Source: Gnetum montanum
Lineage: Eukaryota; Streptophyta; Gnetopsida; Gnetales; Gnetaceae
Direction of reading: 5' to 3'
Length of the DNA: 64,000 nucleotides
NCBI GenBank assembly: GCA_015680685.1
Contig: MNCI01026259.1
Span: forward strand, 178,019-242,018
Shown here: piece after piece, positions 48,031-59,434 of the stretch
Numbering within the stretch: position 1 is the first letter of the stretch
Layout of the letters: each line of letters begins with the position of its first letter
Position numbers and translations under genes: made by a program
Notes under the pieces: model-generated
Database searches by the model: none
What the model saw: the letters and a program-made list of their open reading frames with translations, nothing else
Told to the model about the DNA's origin: nothing

Positions 48031-48830
48031 TGATGAGTGGCGAGGTACCCCTACACTCAACCATACGAATACAAGCATCTCACACACGATCCTGTCAAAC
48101 TCCAAGGGCTAAGTGCTTACGCACCTTAATGGAACACTTAACGTTAATCAATCGTTGTCTTCCCAGACTTACTTGTATTGTCATGGTTGTATGGTTAAGT
48201 AAGCCTGAGGTGTATGATTTTTATATCTTTTATCTTTTTAATGTCTATGCTAATAGGGAAAAGGTGAAGAGAACTAAATGACTAACTTTCATTAACTATT
48301 CACTAACTAAGTTCTAATGTCCTAGCACCAGTATCCATTCCCACTTGCCACACACACCTTGAACCAGTGCAACACTACTGGGATTACCAAATGCTACTCG
48401 TTACTGGGTTACCAAGCATTACACATGTGCTCGAAGTAGTCATACTGAATGCACTTAACTAGGAGAGTCAAGTATTGAGAGAGATCAATTATCTAGGAAA
48501 GCATTTAAACAATTAATAATAATTAAATCCTATTTAGCTTAGTCTACATGCAGCAAGGTTTATCAAAAATTTTATCTTTATTTTTGTACACAAATGTGTG
48601 CTCAAGTACAATTTGCTCGAATAAAGATCTGTTCACTTTGAAACTCCTACTGCAATTATTCTAACTCTGGAATGGTAAAACTGCTATAGTTTGGCTAAGG
48701 GTCTAGATCTAGATGCCTAAAATAGGGAAAGCCATCTCTTATTTATAGATGTTTTGGCAAGCTATGATATCGTGCACGTGATATCACAGGGGCAAACGAG
48801 ATATCGCAGCTACAATATCGCGGCTCATTA
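48031..48830 (-). repeat. 5' LTR of element E
   Basis: 800 bp, same boundaries as 41709-42508; its TG start has become TA (plus-strand end TCATTA). The TATA box on the minus strand is at 48741-48747. Confidence 0.94.
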
Positions 48831-48835
48831 CTTAT

Positions 48836-49531
48836 CTAGTCCAACATCCTATTTCTCCAACTGGGTCAACATACTCTATTTCGCTGCATTATCATTTTTC
48901 TCAATACTATTAGCCCATGTCCTCAACACAACCACCGCCTTGTGCACCTTACACTTCTTCTAATTTTCAACATTCTCATCCTTTCCCTCCTTCTACATCA
49001 CCACCAACTGTTCCTAAGGTGTCTGCACCACAACAACAACCCTCAAATGTTACTTGTGCTACTATTGCCAATAGCAGTGAGAGACCTCAACAACATCGAA
49101 GGCATCCCTTCTTTAGAAATGACCATAGAAAGGAACAACACAATTCCAAGGCCACTGCATTCTCTAACTCAGCACAAGCCCAACACTATGGTGCACCCTT
49201 CTCTTCAAACCCAATGCCTCATGTCACTTCATCAGGGCCACGAATTAACACTCCAACACCCATACGACCCAATGAACACAAGCATGGACAACAACATCCT
49301 AATCCCTGCATACCATCTAATGGTCCCAAATATCATAGTGGGTCAACTCTTGACCTAGGAACCACATCACATAAATTGCCCCACTATGCTTACTATAATC
49401 AAGTGTGTGAACCCCAATGGGGTAAGTATGACCAAGTTTCAATATTTCCAACATGCAAGGATCCTCATCTTCCATTTGTTAATCCTCATCATGCTCGATC
49501 ATTTAGTTATGGGGGATATCCCCCATTCTAA
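48836..49531 (+). pseudogene. gag C-terminal region of D, resumed after E
   Basis: Reads PISPTGSTYSISLHYHF (48851), then after a TAG an open Pro/Gln/Ser-rich stretch (48917-49531) with MSSTQPPPCAPYTSSNF and RRHPFFRNDHRKEQHNSK. The latter matches KRKPFFRTNNPTK in E. It ends SYGGYPPF at 49531. The DNA at that end (AGTTATGGGGGATATC) matches the very end of Pol in C, which marks the pol deletion. Confidence 0.78.
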
Positions 49532-50875
49532 TAACAAGCAGGATTAATAAATATTTTTCATTTTCTTTAATTTTACAACTTTTTGTTTTCCAGTTTTTCA
49601 TTTTTTTCAACTTCTTCTTGTATCTTTTTGTCTTTGTCTCTTTATGTTTTTATAAATAATCTCATCTACGAATAAAACACTCATGTGGCTCATTGGTTTA
49701 GGTGTGTTCTATGTTATTAAGTCTTGAGTGATCAATTATTTGGACAGTGAGCCCATTACACCCACTCATCCATTCTACAAATAAGAGGTTCTGTTCAAGG
49801 GTACAATGATATTCTGGACATCCTTGAAACTTAAAATGAATTTTGTGTTCATTGTACCCAAAATGAAGAAGGATGGACCAAGAGGGAATGATTAGGATGT
49901 GACATCAAAGGGACTTGTGGATTCTCTTTGGTGAAGTCTATGGAAGTTATCATGCAACATGGTTGTACTAAGATCCTTGTAGATCTAATGAAAAATTGGA
50001 GTAAGAGTAATAAAAAAGGCATTCAAAAATCCAATGTTGTTCTCAAGGGTCCCACTGGAAAGACATGCACCCATGCCTAAAGTTTGGCAGCTTCTCTAGA
50101 TTCACCAATCATCAAAAAAAAAAAAAAAAAAAGGAAGTGCCACAAAGCAAAAATCACTCCTCCCTTGAACAAAATGCCAAGTGATCGTACACCTTGTTGT
50201 TTTGGTACTCTCATAGTTGCTCATCATGGGATGAAAAAATGTGGTGTCACTGATTAGAGGAATGGACTTGGTCCTGATCTTGGAAAAATGGGTTAATGAC
50301 ACGTTAATCATGCTTTTCACATAGGATTCATTATGCCCTGGGTCGGTTACCTCATGTCCCAATCTCTACGATCCCTTCTATACCCCGTCTCATCTCGCTA
50401 TTCATGTAATTATTACTTGTGTCTTGTGTAGCATAGAATTCTTACCTTATTCCAGTGATATTTACATGCGTGTGTTTTGTGGAATTAGTGTGGATTACAT
50501 TTAACCCATCTAGTGCCCATGGACACTTTTAAGTGTGGTTACACAAAGGAATTATAGGTTGGAACCTGCTTTGGGGAGGACCCACTTGTGTAATCTCTTG
50601 TAATTTTCACTTATGACACAACTCTCACACACCAATTATTACCCTTAGGGTATTTTCCATGATATTCTTTCCCTATTACTATCCCTCTAAATTCCAACAT
50701 TCCTATGTACCATTATGTGACCTTTTTTCTCTCACTTACCACCTGAAGCTTTATGGATCAAAGTCCACCCACATATACTCATTTGTGCCTTCAAAACTAT
50801 CTAAATTACCCTATAACCTTTTAACATGTGCCATATGTTCTTATTTCCATTTTTAATTCTAGAAAAACCTTCAAA
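49532..50875 (+). other. Conserved 3' noncoding block of element D
   Basis: No ORF. It contains GTGAGCCCATTACACCC (49747), AGGATGTGACATCAAAGGGA (49894), an A tract (50114-50132) and CCTGCTTTGGGGAGGACCCA (50565), the same blocks in the same order as in C and E. Confidence 0.75.
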
Positions 50876-50879
50876 TTTT

Positions 50880-51030
50880 GGTATTTTTCCATCGGCCTAT
50901 CACGGCCGATGTGGTATCACGTACGCGATATCACGGCCGACGCAGTATTGCGTACGCGATATCACGACCGACACAATATCGCGTCACATGAAATTATATA
51001 TACGCAATCCCCTCGCAACACTACATCATT
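50880..51030 (+). promoter_or_regulatory. Internal LTR-like promoter upstream of the extra ORF (D)
   Basis: Two and a half 31-bp tandem units from 50913, each with a near-palindrome (GGTATCACGTACGCGATATC at 50913, AGTATTGCGTACGCGATATC at 50944), followed by TTATATATA at 50994-51002. The LTR of D has CAATATCGCGTACGTGATAT then TATAAAT in the same arrangement. ORF start 51476 is about 480 bp downstream. Promoter activity is inferred from this likeness. Confidence 0.55.
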
Positions 51031-51475
51031 TTCACAATTCACGTAAGGGATTTTTTTGAATTTTTTCTCTATGACTTGCGATTGTGCGACCCTTGCTTTT
51101 CTATCCATATCTTGATCGCTAGTACTCCAATTTTCATTCCGTCTGAACCTACTTGAACTCGGAGTGTTCAGCTTAGTCGTGGGGGAGGGACACATGCCAA
51201 ATAGCACATAAAATTTTTGGAATTTTTCATCGCCTGAAGGACATTATCAAGGGTAATTAGTTATAATACTAAGGATAATTGTGCTGAAAATAATTTCATC
51301 CCCTTAGGTACATCGGGAAACTAAATTTGGAAACCACCTAAGTAAAAAAGGACTCATTATTATAATCTTTTGGGAAACATCACACGGAGATAAAATAAAT
51401 TAATTAAGGCAAGCAGTAAGATATAACTTAACTTTGGAAACAACCTTACTAATGCTTAGCCCCATGTGATTGCAT

Positions 51476-54245
51476 ATGGCCCCGAAACATGGACAACAGG
51501 AAGGTCATGCTTCAAGTGGAAGCAAATGACCTAGGAGAGGCAAAGAATAAGTCCCTGCTAGACAACATGTAGAGCAGGAGGAACAATCCATTAGCATTCA
51601 TCAAGAAGACCTTGCTACTGCATAGTCCGGGCAAGCAGAAGGAGGAGCTACTACAATGCCTAAACAGGGTCAACATCTCACGTTGCCCCCGGATTGTGTT
51701 CAGGCTATCCACGAAAGGTCCACATTCAATGCAGTGATTGTGGACTTAAATTTTGAATCTTTCCCAAAGTCTGCTCTTGAGGCTATTAGGGACCACCTCA
51801 AAGGGTCTCCCTTATGGCCTATCCTCTCTACAAGCGGTGCCTGGTACCTAGGGGAAACATACCAATTCTGGCACAACAAGGAATAAGGCACCACCGTTAA
51901 CATTTGTGGTGTGATAGTTGATTTCTCAGTGTAGGCTATTTTGGAAGTATTAAACCTTTCAAATATAGAGCCAAAATTTGCTCAGTTATCCACCTATTCA
52001 AAACCCAATGCACGATGAGTTTGGTTGGAGAGGGCATATGACAAGGATAAGACATTTGGAGAGTTGACGACAGAATAGAGGATCTATTTCAAAATTGGAA
52101 TGTATCACCTCTTTCCCATGAAGGGCCTAAAAATGATTTTAACATATGCAGCAAGGGGATGTGCAGGAAAGGTTAATGCTAACCTGCCTCATCTATATTT
52201 CATAGAGATCCTAAGGCAGTTTGAAAAACGGAAGATAGGGAAGCTTGCATTACCCTTCCCTTGTCTTATCAAAAAGTTGTGCCAACATGCTGGTATTAGA
52301 GGATACACTAATGATGTCCTCCGAAAGGCCCAAAATGCTTCATAGTTTGAATTGTTACAGCCACCAGCTGTAAGGAAAATCATTGGTGAGATGCTGGGAC
52401 CAGAACAAGAAAAAGAACAGACGGCTGGACCAACTGCAACTCAACTTGCAGAACCCAGCCAACCTCCAAGTACGAGACCTAGCCAACAACAGGAAGTAGG
52501 GCCTAGCATGGGCTAGGACCAATCACCACCGTCGCAAGATTATAGACTATTGATGAGCCATCTCAAGGCCATCGCTGAGATGATTAGTTGGGGAAGTCAT
52601 GATGATGCAAATCTCTTCTGTGTCATTGATTATGCCATACAATCCATGGTTTCTTTGGATCATGCAAGGGGTGAAGTGTACATCCATACAGGAAGAGGGA
52701 AAAGTACTTGGTCACAACAAATTTTGGGAAACGTTGCATCTTTCCAAGTGTAATTAGAAACTGGTGAAGGGGTCACAGTGGTGGTCATGCAACACTAGGA
52801 TGTAGCGAGAGCTGCAAAAGTGGTTGCAGACCATATTAAAGAATCATTCAATGTACTTTTTATGCCACCGGTAGATCTCACAGGAGCATGAGATGCTCAA
52901 ACTTTGGCCAGAACCTCAATGACTCCTACGGAACATGAGGATGTGCTTGATCGATTGCTACAAACAGGACAAGTAATGACGTCCCTGTTTGACATCCCTC
53001 AAAATGTTACAACAATTCAATTAGACCTCATTTCCACCAAGGGGAAGCTGTTCTTGACAGAGGTGAGGTCGAGCATGCTAAAGTAGAGATGCAGAAATTA
53101 CAAGAAAAGCTAGTGGCCCTAAAAGCAGCACAACAGAACCCTTTGCAATTTGTCCCCATAGACCAATTGGACAGTTTCAAAACTAAGCAACTAACCAAGC
53201 TACTAATGGAGAATAAGAAGGTGGCGAAAGAAAAGAGAAGGTTGTTTGGGATGCCTCTGCAACACAAGGGAAAATTCATGTGCATACCAAGGCACTCAAG
53301 GCCTTACAAGAGGAAAATAAGTAGCTTGTTGCTGATAATCTTCGGTTGACCTCTATGAAGAAGCAAAAGAATGTTCTCGAAGAACACTTCCATCAGTTGT
53401 GAGAACAATTCATCTGGGTCAACCAAGACATGAGCCGTTTAGCCAGGGAAAATTGAACCCTCTCAATGGAGGAGGTACATGCCATTCACCAAAAGATAGC
53501 TATCAAAATAAGTGCATGGAAGAATGAGGCTAAATGACATGAAAAGCTAAAGGAGCACTTCTGAGACTAGGTGGGGATGCACAAATAGATCCTTGAGAAG
53601 GAGATCCATATGGCCAAGGCCCACATTAACATTATCAGTGCTCAACACACTGACTAGAGGCCCATATTGGACACATATGCCTTAGCCCACCAAGTGGAAG
53701 TTAAGAACCGGGACCTACAGATTTAGGATTTGACAAAATACATGGAGTTGGCAAACCTGTGGTATGCCAACCTTGCCATGTTACTAGTAGGGTACCGGAA
53801 GACAGAGCTCAAACAACAGGTAGCTAGCACCTACAGCAAATATGAAACAAAATTTGCAAAAATATTGCAAAAACTGGAGATTGCAAATTCTAAACTTGAG
53901 GTGGTAAAAGTAGGCTACCAAGGACAAAAAGGTGTCGCAACAAATTTGGCTCGACAGCTTGTAGATTTTCAAGAATACAAAGACAAAGCCAGAGCCTATG
54001 AAGAGGAACGACAGGTGTTTACGGCTTGGTATGTCAAGGCGAATCAAATGTTTTCGCAACTATCCTGTCCATGGGAGTTGCTGACTCCATCAAAAATCAA
54101 AACATTAGCATGGATGGCACAAGATCCCTAGACCGAAGAGAAGAAACTCCAGGCCATACTTCAACACCATCAAGTCCCAAGACCTGGAGCACAAGACAAG
54201 GGGAAAGCACCTATGGAGGAGCCACCACCACCAGGAACTACATGA
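51476..54245 (+). pseudogene. Env-position ORF of element D (transposon-protein domain plus coiled coil)
   Basis: The frame starts MAPKHGQQEGHASSGS and ends PPPPGTT. It is better preserved than the C copy. The N-terminal domain has SPLWPILSTSGAWYLGETYQ (51808), VNICGVIVDFSV (51898), MYHLFPMKGLKMILTYAARG (52099), NLPHLYFIEILRQFEKRKIG (52180) and LPFPCLIKKLCQHAGIRGY (52249). This resembles the 'putative plant transposon protein' domain found after pol in plant gypsy elements. A Pro/Gln-rich linker (52390-52540) follows, then long heptad-rich coiled coil (53090-54060) and a proline tail. No clear signal peptide or transmembrane segment is seen, so a viral-type envelope role is not supported. Several stops and frameshifts; function unknown. 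Confidence 0.72.
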
Positions 54246-54435
54246 GTTCCACCAATTTTGTAGCTATAGGATTTCCTTTCGTATTCTTTATGTTGTGTCT
54301 CAATTTTGTTTGATTCCACATTGTGGCATGAACCCATTCTCACCATTCAATAATCCCATACCTATCCACTATGTAATCAAGGGAGCTTGTTCTCACTATA
54401 ACTCGAGGACGAGTTCTCATTCAGTCATGGGGATA

Positions 54436-55233
54436 TGATGAGTTGCCATTTTAGTTAACCATGATATTGTGTACATGATATCGTAGCCTGTCTCCTCATC
54501 TATAAATAAGAGGTAGATAAATCCGATAGGCAGTTTATTTTCAGTTCTTAGTTTAAGTGTTTAGTTTTTTAGTAGTTCTTTCTCTCAACCCTTTCCTCTT
54601 AGTGTATGTCTACAATGTGATGATTGTAATTGTACGACATCCTTATTCGAGTGTGATATACTTGGACATGCACATGACCAAAAATAAAGATCAAGATTAC
54701 TTCATCATTGCAGCATTCATTTAGCATAATTATTTATTTAATTATCATTTACTGCTTCCTTAGTTAATATCTTCTCACCCTAAACCCTTGTTAAATGCAG
54801 AATGAGTACAACTTGATCATGAGCATTTAAGTGTGACTACTTGGTAATGCAGTAGTGTACCTAGGATCTACACTTGGTAACCCCAATGGTAGTCATGCAC
54901 AAGGTCCAAGATGTGTACAGATGATTGAGGAATGGATACTCATCGCACTTAGGCTAGCTTAGATTCTCTCTCACCCTTTCTCTCCTAGCTTAGTTAATCT
55001 TATCTTCCATTGCCTTCAGGAGTAGCATTAGCATAGAAACACATCATACACCTCACTCTGGACTAAACCATACATGACACAGTTAACACTAGTCTAGATG
55101 AGAAGATAGCGAACTGCAACCTAAGGATAACTGTCTAGATACCACAACTAGTTCGTTTGTGGAGTTCAACCAGATCGTGCGTGAAACGCTCATATTCGTA
55201 TGGTTGAGTGTAGGGGTATCTTGCCACTCATCA
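54436..55233 (+). repeat. 3' LTR of element D
   Basis: TGATGAGTTGCC to CCACTCATCA, preceded by the purine tract TCATGGGGATA (54425-54435) and the family-conserved CTCGAGGACGAGTTCTCATT. The target duplication AGAAG follows. Confidence 0.94.
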
Positions 55234-55238
55234 AGAAG

Positions 55239-55370
55239 AATCAAGATCAAGCCTTGCCATGCTGAATAAGACCATCTGATCACATACCGCTTATGGTAGA
55301 ATTACAATTACTCCCATCAATTCATAAGGTTGATCAAGATCAAGAAGTATCCAACTCTTACTTTTATTGA
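55239..55370 (+). pseudogene. Captured CCR4-type deadenylase, C-terminal part
   Basis: In frame with 39478 once D is removed: NQDQALPC, stop, IRPSDHIPLMVELQLLPSI, ending at TGA 55368-55370. SDH carries the catalytic Asp-His pair of the EEP nuclease fold, and ALPS..PSDH is the normal end of CCR4 proteins. This confirms that D landed inside the captured gene. Confidence 0.83.
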
Positions 55371-55783
55371 TTGATCTTATTATTTTATTCATTGTTCAAT
55401 TTATATTTCAAGTAGATACATAAAATATCTATGATAATAAAAATTGGAAAAAAAGAATTTTCCCTACCTTCACTTGGGTAACCAGATCCAAGTTGCACTT
55501 TGTATAACCCTGGTTAGGATTGGTGATTGGTGGTTGATAAATCTTTAATTCATCTTTTGTCATTATCTTGGAAAATGAAGTAAGTATCAAGAAATTAATA
55601 TTTAATTTTTCATATAACCTTTCTAACATATATCTTATTTACAGGATAAGCAGGACACAACTTCAAGTTCAAAAGAGAAATCAAATTATTAGAACACAGG
55701 ATTGGGAAAGAAAGCATTAGAGCTAGAAAAAGATAAAGAACATGGACTCGTTCGAGGACAAATAAAACCTAAGGGGGGTAGAT
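55371..55783 (+). other. 3' internal end of element F
   Basis: AT-rich, no gene. Ends with a charged stretch (ELEKDKEHGLVRGQIKPKGG, 55717-55778), typical of sequence before the 3' LTR, and the purine tract AAGGGGGGTAG at 55771-55781. Confidence 0.6.
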
Positions 55784-56379
55784 TATCACATCCCCATTCC
55801 CAAATGATGTTGCTAATTAATGAAGATGGTGTCTCTTCATAACAAGTGTTATTGTTATCTTAACAAGACCTGAAAGGGTAGTTGTAATTGAGACCCAAAA
55901 GGACGTGTTATAATAACGAACATGTCTCTTAAGGTAACCTTTGGGGGTTTGGCCTAAGGCATTTATACTTGGGGTTAGAGGTCATGCTAGCATGGAATGG
56001 CGGAGTCAGTACAGGCAAGTCATGGGGTGGTGGAGCTGGGATAGGCAAGTCATGGGAAACCAAGTGAAGTAAGATAGGAAGTGGACTGACCATTCCTTCT
56101 GGCTGGGTTATAGGCCTAGAAGTGTTCGATTACCTCTAAAAGATAGATGCCAAAGGAAGAAAACCCTAAAGAATGTGCTCAGAGCACGATTCAAATACAC
56201 TTTTCCATATTAATAAAGCATTCTTTTCTTTCTTCTTTTGCATTTTTCCTATTATTTCCTTTATACATAATGTTGAATATCACTTATATTTCACAATTGG
56301 TATATTTTCTTTGTACGCATAATGTCTAATATATAATATATTTGACGTTTGCCATGACATCCAGGGACGGGATGTCATA
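55784..56379 (+). repeat. 3' LTR of element F
   Basis: Matches 35405-36008. The start TG has become TA; ends GATGTCATA. Followed by ATTTG, the near-copy of the upstream GTTTG. Confidence 0.88.
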
Positions 56380-58789
56380 ATTTGTGATACATTCATGTCC
56401 TCTGCTTTCAAACTTATAAAACTAGGTAAGATCCACACTTTAAAGATGGAATAACAAGTTTCTAGTTTGTTATAGCTACTTCTTAAATTAAAAAGAAAAT
56501 TTCTTTTAAAATCAAGGAAAAATAATAGCTACTGATGTGCTAGTCTTTTTTTTTTTTTTTTTTTTTTTTTGCACCAACCAATATAAGTGAACCAAAAGCT
56601 TAAAACCAAGCCAGATATAAAAACGATGCTCAAAAGCAAGACTTACAAAAATAAGAGACATAAGTCCAATTAACAGTCACCAAATCAAAATCAAGTTACC
56701 ATGGGAAAAATAAACAAAGCCATAATAGAAGTAAAAGTAAATAAAAACAAGTTCCATGTTAAATTAAACCTTATATGTCAAATAAAATCAAGTGCCATGT
56801 TAAGCTAAACTCTATATGTCATAACATCAAAGTACAAAATTTATTTTTGAATAACTTAAATTTCTAGGATTTGGAATGTTCCTTTAGTGGATCTAACTTA
56901 TCTCTAGTAAATCTAATTTTTTTTTCTTTGATGTTTCTCTAGCAAATGTGATCTATTCCCAATTTCTTCATATAATGCTAAAATTCCTGCTTCTTTTATC
57001 GATATAAAAATTTCTGCTGATTCTAAGAATGTAGATTTACAATCCATAAACAAAAATTTGAGATGCCTTCTTTTAGTGATGCTAATGTAACTAAGATACC
57101 TGATTTTTTTTTCCTTGATGATGTATACAAGTCACTATTAACTGATCTTACATCGTGATATTTGTTCATTCAAATTTTGGGTTACTTGACTCATAATTAA
57201 ATTTTTGCTTCATAGATAAATAATGTGATATGAAAACATGACATCCAAGTTATTTAGGCAAAGTATTATCCTCATTTCTTTCTATGTTGAGCTTCAATGG
57301 TGCATACTGTTATACATAAACATGCAGTGTTGATCATTCCTATGTAGACTCCAAATTTCGATGTTTAATCTAAAAAATATTCTAAAGTTCTATGTTTTAT
57401 TGAGCTATTCAATTTTTTATTGATTTTTCACAAAGCTAAGCAAAAAATTATTATTCTTGGCCTCATTAAGCATATGAAATCCATTTTCACTCCATTTGCC
57501 TTTTACGAATGTTTTTTATGTTGAAATCAATCTTCTTAACCATAAAAAAGAATTGGTTATGTAGGTGGAAAGACTGACATTCAATTAATTACATATTATA
57601 ATCTTCCTAATTCTTGCAATTTTTATCATTGTGAAGGACGTTTATTTAATGTTTATCTTTTTTTACTCAAGAATGAAATGGATACTAAAAAAGAAATAAT
57701 TTAAAACTAAAAAAAATCAGCTTAAAGTCAATAATAAGAATGATCAAATGGCAATAAAAAAACCAAAGAAGATAGAAACTTAAGTTAGTACTTTTGATTT
57801 TGGAAGTATTGATTAGTCCAAATAACCAACACTTAAGGAAAAATTTTCTTTATATAAAAGAAATACCTGTATGTACAATGATTAAATTTTATGTTGATGA
57901 GAGAGTTGTAACAAATTTTAAAAAGTCTTAACATAAGGTTAATCATGATGGAAAATATGTACCTATATATACTTTTATACCTTCATCTCCTAAAAAAGTT
58001 GATGTTTTGCTAAAACTTTTTGTTGCTACATTAAATCAGTTTGTTATTTTAAGTTTAAGCGTAGATATGAAAAATAATGTAAGATTGAGACCATCCCCCT
58101 TACTAATAATTCAAGGTTTTGTTGCATAATCTAAGCTACTATCATAATAGGTAATGTATTTCAGTTGGCTATCCCAACAAATTACAATTATTGATAAAAA
58201 GAAATAGACAATGTCATTTTTGTGGATTCATTACTACGATTAAAGCAAAATTGGAAGAGAAATTTGAAAGGCAGTTAGCTATTTATGAAGTAATGAAAAA
58301 AAAGGAAGAAAAGTGGGAAGAAAAGTAAGAAAAAATACTTAATTTGTAGCTAGTGAGTCTTCCTAAAATTGACAAGGAGGACTTGATGGTTGAGCCTTCT
58401 CTATTTTTCTAGGAGCAAACACATATTCTTAAACAACCTCTTCAAGATGCTTTTTAAGTAGGTCCAAAAGGGAAAAAAACCTTGGCATGAAATTATCTAA
58501 TTTAAAGATCTTTTCTATAAAAACAAGGTATGGTGTAATTATAATAACCAAAAAAGTAGAAAGTATGGATAAACAAAGATTTTACAAAAGGTGGACTTGC
58601 AAAAAAGTCTAAAGAATAGCAAAAGGTCAAGAAAACTCATTACAAATGTAAATTTGCTTACTTGAATGTAAGCAACATGGTGGTGATAAAGAAAAACTCC
58701 TTAAATATGCTTAAATTCAATGCATTATGGATTTATAAACATTAATGATGGAATTGCAAATAAAGTTACTTTCTTGAAGAGTATTAATT
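56380..58789. other. AT-rich decayed sequence, possible old retroelement ORF
   Basis: A T tract lies at about 56546-56570. From about 57880 to 58480 there are broken codon-like runs, for example CHFCGFITTIKAKLEEKFE and an acidic/lysine-rich stretch near 58210-58330. These could be ORF1 of the same old LINE as the endonuclease relic next door. Too weak for a firm call. Confidence 0.3.
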
Positions 58790-59434
58790 TTTTTATTATT
58801 TGGATATGTTTAGCTTAGTGGAAACTTGGGTAGATGAATGCTCAAAAGACTTTGTTGTCCTAGGCTTCATTCAATTCTCTTGGAAAAAAACTCCACAGAA
58901 GGTAGAAAAGGCAAACCCTCAAGAGGTATTGTTTGTTTGGTCAGAAAATCATTAAAAAATTCTGGGTATCTAGAGAAGATAGATGAATATAAGTAATATG
59001 TTTAGTTAAAATTTTTCAACAAACAAGAATGTATTTTGATAGATATTTGCTACTTTACTCTTGAAGATGTCACTTTGTATGATAGGATAGGTCTTTCTAG
59101 AGATTATCTATTCCAAAATTTAGAAATAAATATTGTGGAGTTTAGAACTAAAGGAGCTATTTTTATCTATAGAGATTTTAATGCTAGAGTGAGATCTCTA
59201 CAAACAAAAATTATTCAATGGCAAAATTCCAATGGTGGGATAGACATTACCTCTAATCAGAATTGGGCTAGATGCTTTGAAGATAATAACATTAAGAAAA
59301 TGGGATAACATTTCTTAAAGTGGACCAAAACTTCAGATCTACTCATTTGTAATGGATTGACTAAATTTCTAGGATGTACAACTTTCACTTTTATAGGACC
59401 TCAAGGTAATTCTTGCTTTGATTTTCTTATATCC
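58790..59434 (+). pseudogene. Endonuclease-domain relic of an older non-LTR element
   Basis: The open stretch 59036-59308 reads MIDICYFTLEDVTLYDRI and GAIFIYRDFNARVRSL, then GIDITSNQNWARCFEDNNI. Further frame gives LLICNGLTKFLGCTTFTFIG and GNSCFDFLISF. DFNAR, the NGL..F...TFT.IGPQGNS..DF pattern and their spacing match the C-terminal half of AP-type endonuclease domains in LINE-like elements. The final SDH is absent because the LINE at 59435 interrupts it. The rest may lie right of the window. Confidence 0.6.

Larger units (their letters stand above)
41709..48830 (-). mobile_element. Athila-like element E, minus strand, pol core deleted
   Basis: 7.1-kb element with two 800-bp LTRs (41709-42508 and 48031-48830) and a perfect target duplication CTTAT (41704-41708 and 48831-48835). 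Read on the minus strand: 5' LTR, tRNA-Asp primer site, gag, protease, a spacer, then directly the Pol C-terminal tail, 3' noncoding region, purine tract, 3' LTR. RT, RNase H and the integrase core are deleted. It sits in gag of D. The LTRs differ at several dozen positions, mostly transitions, so it is not very recent. Confidence 0.95.
39479..55233 (+). mobile_element. Athila-like element D, pol-less, with env-position ORF, split by E
   Basis: LTRs 39479-40276 and 54436-55233 (798 bp each), perfect target duplication AGAAG at 39474-39478 and 55234-55238. Without nested E it is about 8.6 kb. Internal order: primer site, gag, conserved 3' noncoding block, internal LTR-like promoter, env-position ORF, purine tract, LTR. 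Protease, RT, RNase H and integrase are absent: gag runs straight into sequence matching the end of Pol in B and C. It must have been moved by enzymes of relatives such as B or C. Confidence 0.93.
35405..56379 (+). mobile_element. Non-autonomous LTR element F carrying a captured CCR4-like gene
   Basis: LTRs 35405-36008 and 55784-56379, primer site after the 5' LTR, purine tract AAGGGGGGTAG before the 3' LTR. Flanks GTTTG (35400-35404) and ATTTG (56380-56384) match at four of five bases. Excluding nested D it is about 5.2 kb. LTR ends TGTCACA.. and ..TGTCACA with a TGGTATCAAAGC primer site resemble plant Tekay/Del-type gypsy elements. No gag, protease, RT or integrase is visible. The only recognisable coding sequence is a CCR4-type nuclease. 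Confidence 0.87.

Noticed and set aside
48917-49531. 204-codon Pro/Gln-rich ORF as a stand-alone gene
   Set aside because: It is the C-terminal tail of D gag, shown by the shared KPFFR-type motif and position.
51476-54245. Calling the extra ORF a true envelope protein
   Set aside because: No signal peptide or transmembrane helix is visible; only its position is env-like.
54436-55283. Small ORFs inside the LTRs
   Set aside because: LTR sequence with no coding conservation; overlapping ORFs are chance.
56546-56570. T tract as the tail of a minus-strand LINE or SINE
   Set aside because: No element-like sequence or target duplication could be tied to it.
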